DNA of 64,000 nt from Paraburkholderia ferrariae NBRC 106233 (GTDB lineage Bacteria; Pseudomonadota; Gammaproteobacteria; Burkholderiales; Burkholderiaceae): contig NZ_BAYB01000027.1 of assembly GCF_000685035.1 (NCBI RefSeq), positions 1-64,000 of the forward strand, given 5' to 3'. Of this stretch, positions 8,241 to 16,288 are shown piece by piece. Position numbers and translations under genes: made by a program. The notes below the pieces were generated by a model. The model ran no database searches. It was not told the origin of the DNA and saw only the letters and a list, made by a program, of their open reading frames with translations. Each line of letters opens with the position of its first letter. Position 1 is the first letter of the stretch.

Positions 8241-9410
8241 ATGAGACGCAAACTCGCCCTGCTCGCCTTGAGCCTCGTATGCCTGCTGCCCCGCCTTGCC
8301 CTCGCGCAGATCATGCTGGTCGGCATCGACACCAAGCTGACATTCGACGACCGCGGCCAGCGCGTCTATAACGCCCCCGGCGAGGATCTCGTCCAGTTCT
8401 ACGATCTCGGGAATCCGGCGCATCCCGAACTGATCGGCGCGCTGCCGCTCACCAATTCGGTGGTGGGGCCGCCGAGCAATCTCGCCGTGACGCCCGATCA
8501 GCGGCTCGCGCTGATCGCCAATTCGCTCGACTGGCAGCAACAGGCAAACGGCACCTGGAAGCCCGTGCCCGACGATCGCCTGTTCGTGGTGGACGTGCGG
8601 GCGAGGCCGCCGCGCCTCGTCGCCACGGTCAAGGTCGGCAGCCAGCCGTCCGGCCTTGCCATCGATCGCACCGGCACGATGGCCATCGTCGCCAATCGCG
8701 ACGGCAAGTCGCTCTCGGTGCTCTCGATTCACGGCGACGCGGTCGCGGTAACGGACACCGTGCCGATGGGCGACACCGTCACCTCGGTCGCCATCGCACC
8801 CGATGGAAAATCGGCGCTTGCCGTGAAGACGGCGAAGCACAGCGTAGCGTTGTTGTCGATCGACAATGGCCGCGTGACGCCGACGGGCTATGAAATGCCC
8901 GTGGGCCTGTGGCCCTGGCAGGTCACGATCACGCCCGATGGCCGCTTCGGGCTGGTTGGGGATACCGGCAATCAGGCGACGTCGAGCGGCAATGCCAGCC
9001 CCGTTGCCGTGATCGATCTGTCGTTGCAGCCGCCCCGCGTCGTGGATTTCGTCACCGCCGGCGATTCGATCGAGGGGCTGGTGGCCAGCCCGCGTGGAAA
9101 CGCAGCGCTCGCCACGATCCTGAACGGCAGCTACGACGCGGCAACGGATGCCTGGTATCGCCACAAGACGGGACTGGCCGTGCTCATCGGCATCGAAGAC
9201 GGCAAGGTGCGCCGGACCAGCACGGTGGACGTGGGCGCCTTCCCCGAGGGCGCGGCCTTCTCCCCGGACGGGCGCTATGCCTATACGGGCAACTACGCGA
9301 GCAACACGCTCTCGGTGCTGCGGGTCGAAGCGGATGGCAAGCTTGTGGACACGCATGCCGATATTGCGCTGCCGGGGCCGCCGGCGTCGATGCGAGTCGG
9401 TTCGCAATAG
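8241..9410 (+). CDS. secreted YncE/YVTN-type beta-propeller protein
   Basis: A 389-residue protein with a clear Sec signal (KLALLALSLVCLLPRLALAQ, cleavage near 23). The remainder is a seven-bladed propeller made of repeated SGLAIDRTGTMAIVANRDG-like and FSPDGRYAYTGNYASN-like units, typical of the YncE/lactonase-like superfamily. Such proteins are periplasmic. Some bind DNA or ligands and others are lactonases; no catalytic set can be named here. Tandem 24-bp repeats upstream suggest regulated expression. It stands alone. Confidence 0.8.
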   Translation: MRRKLALLALSLVCLLPRLALAQIMLVGIDTKLTFDDRGQRVYNAPGEDLVQFYDLGNPAHPELIGALPLTNSVVGPPSNLAVTPDQRLALIANSLDWQQQANGTWKPVPDDRLFVVDVRARPPRLVATVKVGSQPSGLAIDRTGTMAIVANRDGKSLSVLSIHGDAVAVTDTVPMGDTVTSVAIAPDGKSALAVKTAKHSVALLSIDNGRVTPTGYEMPVGLWPWQVTITPDGRFGLVGDTGNQATSSGNASPVAVIDLSLQPPRVVDFVTAGDSIEGLVASPRGNAALATILNGSYDAATDAWYRHKTGLAVLIGIEDGKVRRTSTVDVGAFPEGAAFSPDGRYAYTGNYASNTLSVLRVEADGKLVDTHADIALPGPPASMRVGSQ

Positions 9411-9476
9411 TCGGTTCGCAATAAGTAACGGGCAGGAAACAAGCGGGCAACGAACAATCTGCGGCGGACCAGACGC

Positions 9477-10532
9477 TTACCGCCCCGCGCCCACCCCGCT
9501 CTCGAACTCGTCGAGCGCCCCTTCGTGCGCATGCAGCACGCGCCGCACCTCGGGCAACGCACGGCGCACCAGCGTGCGCGCCGAAGCGGGCAAGTCGGCA
9601 CAGGCCGCCTCGATATCGCCGCTGCGATGTTCGCCCAGCATCGCCAGCAGCACGCAGGCCTGCTGCACGTCCTTTTGCGACTTGAGCAGCATGTTCGTGC
9701 GCAGGCGCGAGACCAGGATCTTGTGAATCGCGAAGCGCGCAGGATCGGGCACGCGTACGGGTACGGCGCCGTGGCGCGAAAGCAGCGTGCCCATCTGCGA
9801 CTGGCCGAGCAGATACGCGAGATAGGGGAGCCCCGTGGCGTGCGCGCCGAGTTCGGGCACGGCCACGGTGGGAAACGAGTTGTCGTCCGAAGGCACGAGC
9901 AGATCGACGTGAAAGCGCGTCTTGCCCGCCTGCTTGAACGAGGTCGATGGCTCGCGCTTGTTGAACGGCGGCACGGGCACGAAGTCGATTCCCGTCTCTT
10001 TCAGGATCTCGAGCAGGCCGCCCGAGGGCACGTTTTGCAGTGCTAACTGGCGCCCGCGCGCGATATCGACATCGTCGGTCTGGTAGGCGATTGCCTTGAT
10101 GCCAAGGCTGTTGAGCAGCACGGCGTAAGCATGCGAGCCGACCAGCACGGCCCCGGCCTGGAAAAGGCCATGGTTGTAGAGAACGCCCATGGTGGCGTAG
10201 GTCTTGTTGTCGGCGACCTGGAAGCCCAGCTTCGCGAGCTCGCGAATGCGGCCGACCAGATCCTTGCTCTCGTCGATGCGCGCCTGCATGCTCTCCACGC
10301 GCGCGTCCACTTCGGGGTCGCCCTGGGGGCCGCCCAGGTTCTCCTGCTGCCGCTTGCCTTCCGCGTCCATGAACTGGCGCGCGTAGTAGATCGCATTGCC
10401 GCGCCTGTGCTCGATGATCGTGCCCGGCGCCCCCACCAGCACCCGATCCTGGGCGGCCGCGGCCTGCTCGATGTTCGAGAACTGGACGCAGTACGCCTGC
10501 TCGTGCTGCTGATAGAGAGGAAAACCTTCCAT
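9477..10532 (-). CDS. GSU2403-family nucleotidyltransferase-fold protein
   Basis: A 351-residue protein resembling the GSU2403 nucleotidyltransferase-fold family. Residues about 100-190 hold the nucleotidyltransferase-like core: GAVLVGSHAYAVLLNSLG (the G-S motif) followed by TDDVDIARG, which supplies the paired acidic residues expected to bind Mg2+; a third acidic strand is FHVDLLVPS. The helical C-terminus (KDVQQACVLLAMLGEHR) resembles the family's tail. The fold is shared with type IV toxin-antitoxin nucleotidyltransferases, but no partner gene is adjacent. Two large palindromes lie immediately upstream, which suggests tight regulation. The target molecule is unknown. Confidence 0.75.
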   Translation of the reverse strand: MEGFPLYQQHEQAYCVQFSNIEQAAAAQDRVLVGAPGTIIEHRRGNAIYYARQFMDAEGKRQQENLGGPQGDPEVDARVESMQARIDESKDLVGRIRELAKLGFQVADNKTYATMGVLYNHGLFQAGAVLVGSHAYAVLLNSLGIKAIAYQTDDVDIARGRQLALQNVPSGGLLEILKETGIDFVPVPPFNKREPSTSFKQAGKTRFHVDLLVPSDDNSFPTVAVPELGAHATGLPYLAYLLGQSQMGTLLSRHGAVPVRVPDPARFAIHKILVSRLRTNMLLKSQKDVQQACVLLAMLGEHRSGDIEAACADLPASARTLVRRALPEVRRVLHAHEGALDEFESGVGAGR

Positions 10533-10543
10533 GATCCGGCCGC

Positions 10544-10572
10544 TTTCAGTAATTTTCTGAATTTTACTGAAA
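10544..10572. promoter_or_regulatory. inverted repeat just upstream of the nucleotidyltransferase gene
   Basis: TTTCAGTAA and TTACTGAAA face each other across 11 bp, beginning 12 bp before the start codon. They share the TTTCAGTAA half-site with the larger palindrome at 10623-10655, so both are probably bound by the same protein. Confidence 0.65.
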
Positions 10573-10622
10573 AACGGCCGCTTTGGGTTATGCCGGAGTT
10601 ATAGCAGCGCCCCGCCTGCGGA

Positions 10623-10655
10623 AATTTCAGTAATTTATATAAAATTACTGAAATT
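10623..10655. promoter_or_regulatory. 33-bp perfect palindrome with 14-bp arms
   Basis: AATTTCAGTAATTT-ATATA-AAATTACTGAAATT. It is AT-rich and lies in the 146-bp space between the nucleotidyltransferase start and the permease stop. It has no GC stem or T tract of a terminator, so an operator is more likely. Confidence 0.7.
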
Positions 10656-10678
10656 CGCCGTGCGCAACGGCGCGCGCT

Positions 10679-12094
10679 CTAGTGGCCGCCCGCCTGCAGC
10701 GGCTCCGCTTCCCCCTGCATCGCGTGCACCCTCCCGCGATACCAGAAGAAGTAAGCGAGCGACAGCACGACGAGAAACGGCACACCGCACAGCAACGTCA
10801 TGCGGAACTCGCGCGTGAAGTACGTAGTGACGAGCGTGGCGAGCATCAGCCCGGCGCCGAGCAGCGAGGTGACCGGATAGCCCCACATGCGGAACGCGAG
10901 CATCTGGCCGCGATGATGGCGGCGGAAGAACAGATGCGTCACGAAGATCATCAGCCACGTGAACATCGCGCCGAACATCGACACCGACATCATGAGCACG
11001 AACGAGGTATCCGGATACACGACATTGAGCGCCGTGGCGAGCGCGATGCCGATGGCCGAAAGCAGCAGCGCCGAAACCGGCACGCCATGTGCGCTGAGCT
11101 TGCCGAGGCGTTTGGGCGCATAGCCCGCGCGCGAAAGGCTGAACATCATGCGCGTGGTGATGTAGAGCTGGCTGTTCATGGCCGAAAGCGCCGCCACCAG
11201 AATCACGAAGTTGATCACACCCGCTGCGCCCGGAATGTGCGTGGCCGCCATCACCTTCACGAAGGGGCTTTCGTCGGTGCCGGCCGCGGTCCAGGGGACG
11301 ATGGCGAGCATCAGCGCGAGCGTGAGCAGGTAGAAGAACACGAGCCGGATCATGGTCGCGCGGAAGGCACGCGTGATGGCCTTGTGCGGTTCGCGCGCCT
11401 CGCCGGCCGCCACGGCGATCATTTCGATGCTCAGATAGCTGAAGATCGAGACGATCACGGCCACCCACATGCCCCACACGCCTTTCGGAAAGAAGCCGCC
11501 GTGCGCGGTGTAGTTCGCGAAGCCGATGCCGGACTGCGCCGGCGCGCCGAACACCAGATAGGCGCCCAGCAGGATGAACGCCACGATGGCGACGATCTTC
11601 AGCATCGAGAACAGGTACTCCACCGCCCCGAACACTTTCACGCTCACCATGTTGATGCCGACGAGCGCCGCCGAAAAGCCCACGATCCAGTACCAGCCGG
11701 GCACCGCCGGGAACCAGTACTTCATGTAGACGGCGATGGCCGTGACCTCGGTGCCCACGGCGAACACGATCGAGGACCAGTAGGCGTAGCGCACCAGAAA
11801 CCCGGCCCACGGGCTGATGTAGTGCTCCGCATAGGCGCCGAACGAACCCGACGTGGGGTGTGCCACCGTCATCTCGGCGAGGCACCCCATCAGCAGCAGC
11901 GCGATCAGCGCCCCGATGGCGTAGCTCACCAGCACGCTCGGGCCGGCAAAGCCGATCGCGAAACCGCTGCCCAGAAAGAGCCCGGTGCCGATCGCGCCGC
12001 CTATGGCGATCATCGAGAGCTGGCCCGTGGAAAGCCCGCGCTGCAAGCCCTTCTCGCGCTCGACGATGCTGTCGAAACCTGTTGGTTGTGTCAT
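10679..12094 (-). CDS. APC-superfamily amino acid permease (AAT family)
   Basis: A 471-residue inner-membrane transporter with about 12 hydrophobic segments. The first carries the substrate-binding signature IAIGGAIGTGLFLGSG, and TM6 contains SIFSYLSIEMIAVAAGEA, both typical of the AAT/GABA-permease group that imports amino acids with protons. GGAGA precedes the ATG. It is the last gene of the kynurenine/3-hydroxyanthranilate block, 33 bp after kynureninase, so the likely cargo is kynurenine, tryptophan or a related aromatic amino acid (inference). Confidence 0.85.
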   Translation of the reverse strand: MTQPTGFDSIVEREKGLQRGLSTGQLSMIAIGGAIGTGLFLGSGFAIGFAGPSVLVSYAIGALIALLLMGCLAEMTVAHPTSGSFGAYAEHYISPWAGFLVRYAYWSSIVFAVGTEVTAIAVYMKYWFPAVPGWYWIVGFSAALVGINMVSVKVFGAVEYLFSMLKIVAIVAFILLGAYLVFGAPAQSGIGFANYTAHGGFFPKGVWGMWVAVIVSIFSYLSIEMIAVAAGEAREPHKAITRAFRATMIRLVFFYLLTLALMLAIVPWTAAGTDESPFVKVMAATHIPGAAGVINFVILVAALSAMNSQLYITTRMMFSLSRAGYAPKRLGKLSAHGVPVSALLLSAIGIALATALNVVYPDTSFVLMMSVSMFGAMFTWLMIFVTHLFFRRHHRGQMLAFRMWGYPVTSLLGAGLMLATLVTTYFTREFRMTLLCGVPFLVVLSLAYFFWYRGRVHAMQGEAEPLQAGGH

Positions 12095-12127
12095 TGCGTG
12101 TCTCCTCTCTCCTCGATGGGGTCGGTG

Positions 12128-13357
12128 TCAGGTTACCGACTTGCGCGTGCGAAATGCTTCGGTATCCCAGGCGCCGGTCTGGATGATGTCCTTGAGCGCC
12201 GCGATCGTATCCCAGATATCGACGTAGCGCACGTAGAGCGGCGCGAAGCCGAAGCGCAGGATGTCCGGCGCGCGGAAGTCGCCGATCACGTTGCGTTCGA
12301 TCAGCGCCTGCATGATCGCGTAGCCTTCCTTGTGCGCGAGCGAGACCTGGCTGCCGCGCGCCTCGGCATTGCGCGGCGAAGCGAGCGTGCACCCGAGCCC
12401 TTCCAGTTCCTGGTCGGCCAGTTCGATGAAGAGGTCGCCCAGCGCCATGCTCTTCGCGCGCAGCACATCCAGATCCACGCCTTCGAACGCTTCGAGCGCG
12501 CTTTCCAGCGCGATCACGCCCAGTTGCGGCGCCGTGCCGGTCAGCATGCGGTCGATGCCGGGATGCGGCGCGTAGTCGTGCGTGAAATCGAACGGCTTCG
12601 CGTGGCCATGCCAGCCGGTGAGCGGCTGACGCAAGCCGTCCAGGTGGCGCGACGCGACGAACACGTAGGCCGGCGCACCAGGGCCGCCATTGAGGTACTT
12701 GTAGCCGCAGCCCACCGCGAAGTCCGCTTCGCAGCCGTTCAGACGCACGGGCATCGCGCCGGCGCTATGGCACAGATCCCAGACGATCAGCGCGCCGGCT
12801 TCGTGCGCGCGGCGCGTCACGGCCTCCATGTCGTAGCGCTTGCCCGTCTTGTAGTTCACGTGCGTGAGCGAGACGATCGCCACCGTGTCGTCGATGGCGG
12901 CGAGCACCTCGTCCGGATCGACGCAGCGCAATTCGCAGTTCGTCATCTCCGCCACGCTCGACGCCACGTAGACATCGGTCGGGAAGTTGGTGCGCTCGGC
13001 CAGTATCGTGCTGCGGCCCGGACGCATGCGCGTAGCCGCCACGAGCACCTTGAACAGGTTCACGGAGGTCGAATCGGCCACGATCACTTCGCCCTGTCCC
13101 GCGCCGATCAGCTTCGCAATCTTGTCGCCGGTGCGCTGCGGTGCCGGATACCAGTCGGCGTCGTTCCAGGAGCGGATCAGGCCATGCGCCCATTCCTCTT
13201 CGAGCGCCCGCTTCATGCGGGCGGGCACGTTCGCCGGCATCGCGCCGAGCGAGTTGCCGTCGAGATAGAGCGTATCTGCGGGCAGATCGAAGCGTGCGCG
13301 GCAGTGGGCAAGCGGGTCGGCCGCGTCGAGCGCAGTGCAATGGTCCCGGGTTTTCAT
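12128..13357 (-). CDS. kynU: kynureninase
   Basis: A 409-residue PLP enzyme hydrolysing L-kynurenine to anthranilate and alanine, and 3-hydroxykynurenine to 3-hydroxyanthranilate. The N-terminus has the family block DTLYLDGNSLGAMP. VWDLCHSAGAMPVRL carries the cofactor aspartate, and the Schiff-base lysine is in GCGYKYLNGGPGAP. The ATG chosen starts 17 codons before the first conserved segment, and the length matches bacterial KynU. Because 3-hydroxyanthranilate dioxygenase and the rest of the meta-cleavage pathway precede it, 3-hydroxykynurenine is a plausible substrate here. No kynA, kynB or kmo gene is in the window. Confidence 0.95.
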   Translation of the reverse strand: MKTRDHCTALDAADPLAHCRARFDLPADTLYLDGNSLGAMPANVPARMKRALEEEWAHGLIRSWNDADWYPAPQRTGDKIAKLIGAGQGEVIVADSTSVNLFKVLVAATRMRPGRSTILAERTNFPTDVYVASSVAEMTNCELRCVDPDEVLAAIDDTVAIVSLTHVNYKTGKRYDMEAVTRRAHEAGALIVWDLCHSAGAMPVRLNGCEADFAVGCGYKYLNGGPGAPAYVFVASRHLDGLRQPLTGWHGHAKPFDFTHDYAPHPGIDRMLTGTAPQLGVIALESALEAFEGVDLDVLRAKSMALGDLFIELADQELEGLGCTLASPRNAEARGSQVSLAHKEGYAIMQALIERNVIGDFRAPDILRFGFAPLYVRYVDIWDTIAALKDIIQTGAWDTEAFRTRKSVT

Positions 13358-13394
13358 GGGGTCAGTCTTCCGTTGTGTAGTACGAATAAAATCG

Positions 13395-13436
13395 GCAACC
13401 AGAGGGTGCAACCAAAGTGCAACTACAGGCTGCAAA
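13395..13436. repeat. four GCAA repeats upstream of kynU
   Basis: GCAA elements occur at 13395, 13408, 13419 and 13432, three of them as TGCAA, spaced 13, 11 and 13 bp. They lie in the 106-bp gap between nbaD and kynU. Near-helical phasing suggests a protein-binding array; the evidence is modest. Confidence 0.35.
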
Positions 13437-13463
13437 TTCAGGCCGTGGATCAAGGCCGCGAAT

Positions 13464-14489
13464 TCAGGCGGCGCGCGCGCTGGCGAGGTCCGGCAGATCG
13501 AAAAAGCGCTGGGCGTTGCCGCCGAGAATCTTCGCCTTCGCAGCGGCCGAAAGCTCCGCATGGTTCGCCACGAGGTCGCCGATCTTCTGCTCCCCCAGCG
13601 GGAACGGATAGTCGGAGCCCAGCATCACGCGGTCCTCGCCCATGGTGTCGACCAGCAGTTTCAATGCGCGCGGATCGAACACGGCGCTGTCCACGTAGAA
13701 GCGGTCGAGATACGAAACCGGCGGATTCGGGCAGTCCTCGCGCACGATGTCGCGCTGCTCCCACGCGTTCTGCACGCGCCCGAGCAGGAAGGCGAAGCTG
13801 CCGCCGCCGTGCGCGAAGCACAGCTTGAGCGACTTCGGAACGCGCTCGAACGCGCCCGAGAGGATCAGCGAAACCATGGAGAGCTGCGTTTCGGCCGGCA
13901 TCGCCACGAGCCAGGGCAGCATCCACTTCTTCATGCGGCCGTCGGTCATCATGTCCCACGGATGCACGAGCACGGGAATGCCATCGTTCGCGCAGTGCGC
14001 GAGGAAGGTCACGAGGTGTTCGTCGTCGAGATCGCGCGGGCCGAGGTGGTTGCCGATCTGCACGCCGCGATGTCCCGCGCGGTGCGCGCGCGTCGCCTCG
14101 CGGCACGCGAGTTCCACGTCCTGCAAGGGCACCTGCGCAAGCGCCATGAGACGCCCGTGCGACGCGGCGCACAGTTCCAGCGCGCGGTCGTTCATGCGCA
14201 TCGCCCATTCGTGCGCGCCCGCCGCATCGTAGCGATAGCCGAACATCACGGGGGTCGCGCACATGAGCTGCACGTCCACGCCCAGCGCGTCCAGTTCCTC
14301 CAGCCTTGCCACGGGGTCCCACAGCGCGCGGTACACTGGGCGGAAGGCCCGCTCGCCGGTCATGATCATGCCGCGCTGGCCGTCCGCGTCGATACGCAGC
14401 CACGGCGCGTGCTGCGCGTCGAGGGTTGCCGCCTCTTCCCGCCCGATGGGCGGAAAGAAGTGCGAGTGCATGTCGATTCGAAGTGTCAT
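13464..14489 (-). CDS. nbaD: 2-amino-3-carboxymuconate-6-semialdehyde decarboxylase (ACMSD)
   Basis: A 341-residue amidohydrolase-superfamily enzyme. It removes CO2 from the ring-cleavage product of 3-hydroxyanthranilate, giving 2-aminomuconic semialdehyde. The zinc ligands are visible: H8 and H10 in DMHSHFFPP, the histidine in VLVHPWDMM, and the aspartate in MLGSDYPFPLG; HGGGSFAF holds another conserved histidine. It is the last enzyme gene of the nbaE-H-J-I-G-F-C-D run, 34 bp after nbaC, and is followed by kynU. In animals this decarboxylase diverts the intermediate from NAD synthesis; here it commits it to catabolism. Confidence 0.95.
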   Translation of the reverse strand: MTLRIDMHSHFFPPIGREEAATLDAQHAPWLRIDADGQRGMIMTGERAFRPVYRALWDPVARLEELDALGVDVQLMCATPVMFGYRYDAAGAHEWAMRMNDRALELCAASHGRLMALAQVPLQDVELACREATRAHRAGHRGVQIGNHLGPRDLDDEHLVTFLAHCANDGIPVLVHPWDMMTDGRMKKWMLPWLVAMPAETQLSMVSLILSGAFERVPKSLKLCFAHGGGSFAFLLGRVQNAWEQRDIVREDCPNPPVSYLDRFYVDSAVFDPRALKLLVDTMGEDRVMLGSDYPFPLGEQKIGDLVANHAELSAAAKAKILGGNAQRFFDLPDLASARAA

Positions 14490-14523
14490 TGTCAGTTGGT
14501 CGGTGTGAAACGCCGGGCGCCGC

Positions 14524-15048
14524 TCAGGCGGCTTTGCCCGGATGAACGTGGCCGCACTGCGGGCAGCGGCGCTTCTCGCCGGAGGCGTAGAACGCGTCGA
14601 ACAGCGGCGGCAGGTCCTTGACGATGCTCTTTAGCTGCACCTCCACGCGACGCACGAGGTGGCCGCAGGCATCGCAATACCATTCGAAGCCGTCCACCAC
14701 GCCCTGCGGCCGCTGCCGTTCGATCACGAGGCAGGCGCTGTCCGCTTCGGGCCGCTGCGGCGAGTGGCGCACGTGCGGCGGCAGCAGGAATACGTCGCCC
14801 TCGCGCAGATCGAGGCGCTCCTTGCTGCCGTCGATCCACAGGTTCAGATACGCGTTGCCGCGCAGCTGGTAGAAGAATTCCTCGTAAGGATCGTCGTGGT
14901 AGTCGGTGCGATGATTCGGACCCCCAACTACCGTCACGATGATGTCGCTGTCCTGCCAGACCTGCTGGTTGCCCACAGGCGGCTTGAGCAGATGCGCATG
15001 CTCGTCGATCCAGCGCTGAAAGTTGAATGGCTTGCCGTAATGCAACAT
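14524..15048 (-). CDS. nbaC: 3-hydroxyanthranilate 3,4-dioxygenase
   Basis: A 174-residue cupin enzyme that opens the ring of 3-hydroxyanthranilate with O2. The ferrous-iron ligands are in HRTDYHDDPYEEFFYQL (His, Glu) and PPHVRHSPQRP (His). The C-terminus has two CxxC pairs (CDACG and CPQCGH) that form the rubredoxin-like second iron site found in bacterial enzymes and absent in vertebrates. GGAGGG precedes the ATG. It lies between the deaminase and the decarboxylase genes, in pathway context. Confidence 0.95.
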   Translation of the reverse strand: MLHYGKPFNFQRWIDEHAHLLKPPVGNQQVWQDSDIIVTVVGGPNHRTDYHDDPYEEFFYQLRGNAYLNLWIDGSKERLDLREGDVFLLPPHVRHSPQRPEADSACLVIERQRPQGVVDGFEWYCDACGHLVRRVEVQLKSIVKDLPPLFDAFYASGEKRRCPQCGHVHPGKAA

Positions 15049-15086
15049 GTCTCTCGTCCCTCCCTGCACGGACTGGATTTTTGGGG

Positions 15087-15518
15087 TTATGGCTTCGGCG
15101 CGTAGGCCACGGCCTTCATTTCGATCAGCAGATGCGGATGCGGCAACTGATGCACGGCCACGGTCGTGCGCGACGGACCGGTTTCGTCGAAGTACTCGCC
15201 ATAGACTTCGTTGTAGCCGCGAAAGTCGTTCATGTTCACGAGGAACGACGAGATTTCGACGAGATTCGACAGATCCGCGCCCACGCTGCGCAGAATGTCG
15301 CGGATGTTCTCGATCACGACGCGCGTCTGCTCGCGGATGTCGAGCGTCACGGCGCCCAGTTCGTCGGCCGAGGCGCCTGCGATGGTGTTGTCGGGGCGAC
15401 GCGAGCTCGTGCCGGAGACGAACAGAAAGTCGCCGGCGCGCGTGACGTGCGGAAAGCGCCCGCGCGGCCTCGCCTTGCCGGCAACCACATGCGCTTCTTG
15501 AGTCGTTGAATGGTTCAT
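15087..15518 (-). CDS. nbaF: 2-aminomuconate deaminase (RidA/YjgF family)
   Basis: A 143-residue RidA-fold protein hydrolysing 2-aminomuconate to 4-oxalocrotonate and ammonia. Family features are GRFPHVTRAGDFLFVSGTSS near the N-terminus, the IENIRDIL helix, and the end RTTVAVHQLPHPHLLIEMKA. General RidA proteins act on 2-aminoacrylate; the assignment to the pathway enzyme rests on its place between the 4-oxalocrotonate decarboxylase and 3-hydroxyanthranilate dioxygenase genes. Its ATG overlaps the previous stop in ATGA. Confidence 0.88.
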   Translation of the reverse strand: MNHSTTQEAHVVAGKARPRGRFPHVTRAGDFLFVSGTSSRRPDNTIAGASADELGAVTLDIREQTRVVIENIRDILRSVGADLSNLVEISSFLVNMNDFRGYNEVYGEYFDETGPSRTTVAVHQLPHPHLLIEMKAVAYAPKP

Positions 15519-16288
15519 GAGAGTCGGTAAGTAGTGAATTCGGTGCTGCCGATCCCGTTGACGGCACAGTGAACGTGCGCGTCGGGCGGCAGGGCAACGG
15601 CGGCCGTCGCGGCGCCGGCCATGATGAGCGAGCCCGCGGGCAGCACAAGACCGCTTTGCGAAACGAGCCGCGAGGCCTGTACGACGGAGCGCAGCGGATC
15701 GCCGAGAATGGCCGCGGTGGACCCTGTCTGCACGACGCGTCCGTTCAGTCGCATCACGACGCCCGCGTTGCCGAGGCCTTCGAAGCGCCGCGTCCACGAG
15801 CCGACCGTAAGGCCCGCCGACGAACAGTTGTCGGCCACCACGTCTTCCAGCGAGAAGCGGAAATTCTGGTAGCGCGAGTCGATGATCTCGAGCGCCGGTG
15901 CCGCGGCTTCGAGGTACTGCGAGGCTTCGAGCAGCGTGAGCGGCCGGTCGATGTCGCGGCGCGTGAGAAAGCACACCTCGGGTTCCACGCGCGGGTGAAT
16001 GAAACGGTCGAGCGCCACGCGCGCGCCATCCTCTTCGAGCATGGTGTCCGTAAGCCAGCCCCAGATCAGGCTGTCCACGCCCATCTGGATCATCTTCGCG
16101 CGGCTCGTGAAGCCGAGCTTCACGCCCACCGTGCTTTCGCCGCGATGAATGCGCCGCTCGATCGAGGCGCGCTGCACCACGTAGGCTTCGTCGAGCGAAA
16201 AGGCCAGATCGGGCGCCAACTGCGGGATGGGCGCCGCGCGGCGCGCGGCGTCGTCGAGCTGCGCGGCAATGGCGTCGAGGTCGTTCAT
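15515..16288 (-). CDS. nbaG: 4-oxalocrotonate (2-oxo-3-hexenedioate) decarboxylase
   Basis: A 257-residue member of the MhpD/hydratase-decarboxylase family. It converts 4-oxalocrotonate to 2-oxopent-4-enoate with Mg2+. The metal-binding acidic residues lie in HPRVEPEVCFLT and APALEIIDSRY, and GVKLGFTSRAKM is the conserved N-terminal loop. It is homologous to the hydratase encoded at 18312-19145; the two are assigned to decarboxylase and hydratase by position relative to nbaH-J-I-G-F. The ATG overlaps the nbaI stop by four bases, and the stop overlaps nbaF in the same way. Confidence 0.88.
   Translation of the reverse strand: MNDLDAIAAQLDDAARRAAPIPQLAPDLAFSLDEAYVVQRASIERRIHRGESTVGVKLGFTSRAKMIQMGVDSLIWGWLTDTMLEEDGARVALDRFIHPRVEPEVCFLTRRDIDRPLTLLEASQYLEAAAPALEIIDSRYQNFRFSLEDVVADNCSSAGLTVGSWTRRFEGLGNAGVVMRLNGRVVQTGSTAAILGDPLRSVVQASRLVSQSGLVLPAGSLIMAGAATAAVALPPDAHVHCAVNGIGSTEFTTYRLS

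Noticed and set aside
10682..13828. Open plus-strand frame of 1048 codons opposite the permease and kynU genes
   Set aside because: It is antisense to two clear genes with strong motifs. The Arg/His/Ala-rich product is the usual mirror of GC-rich coding DNA and has no ribosome site or known domain.
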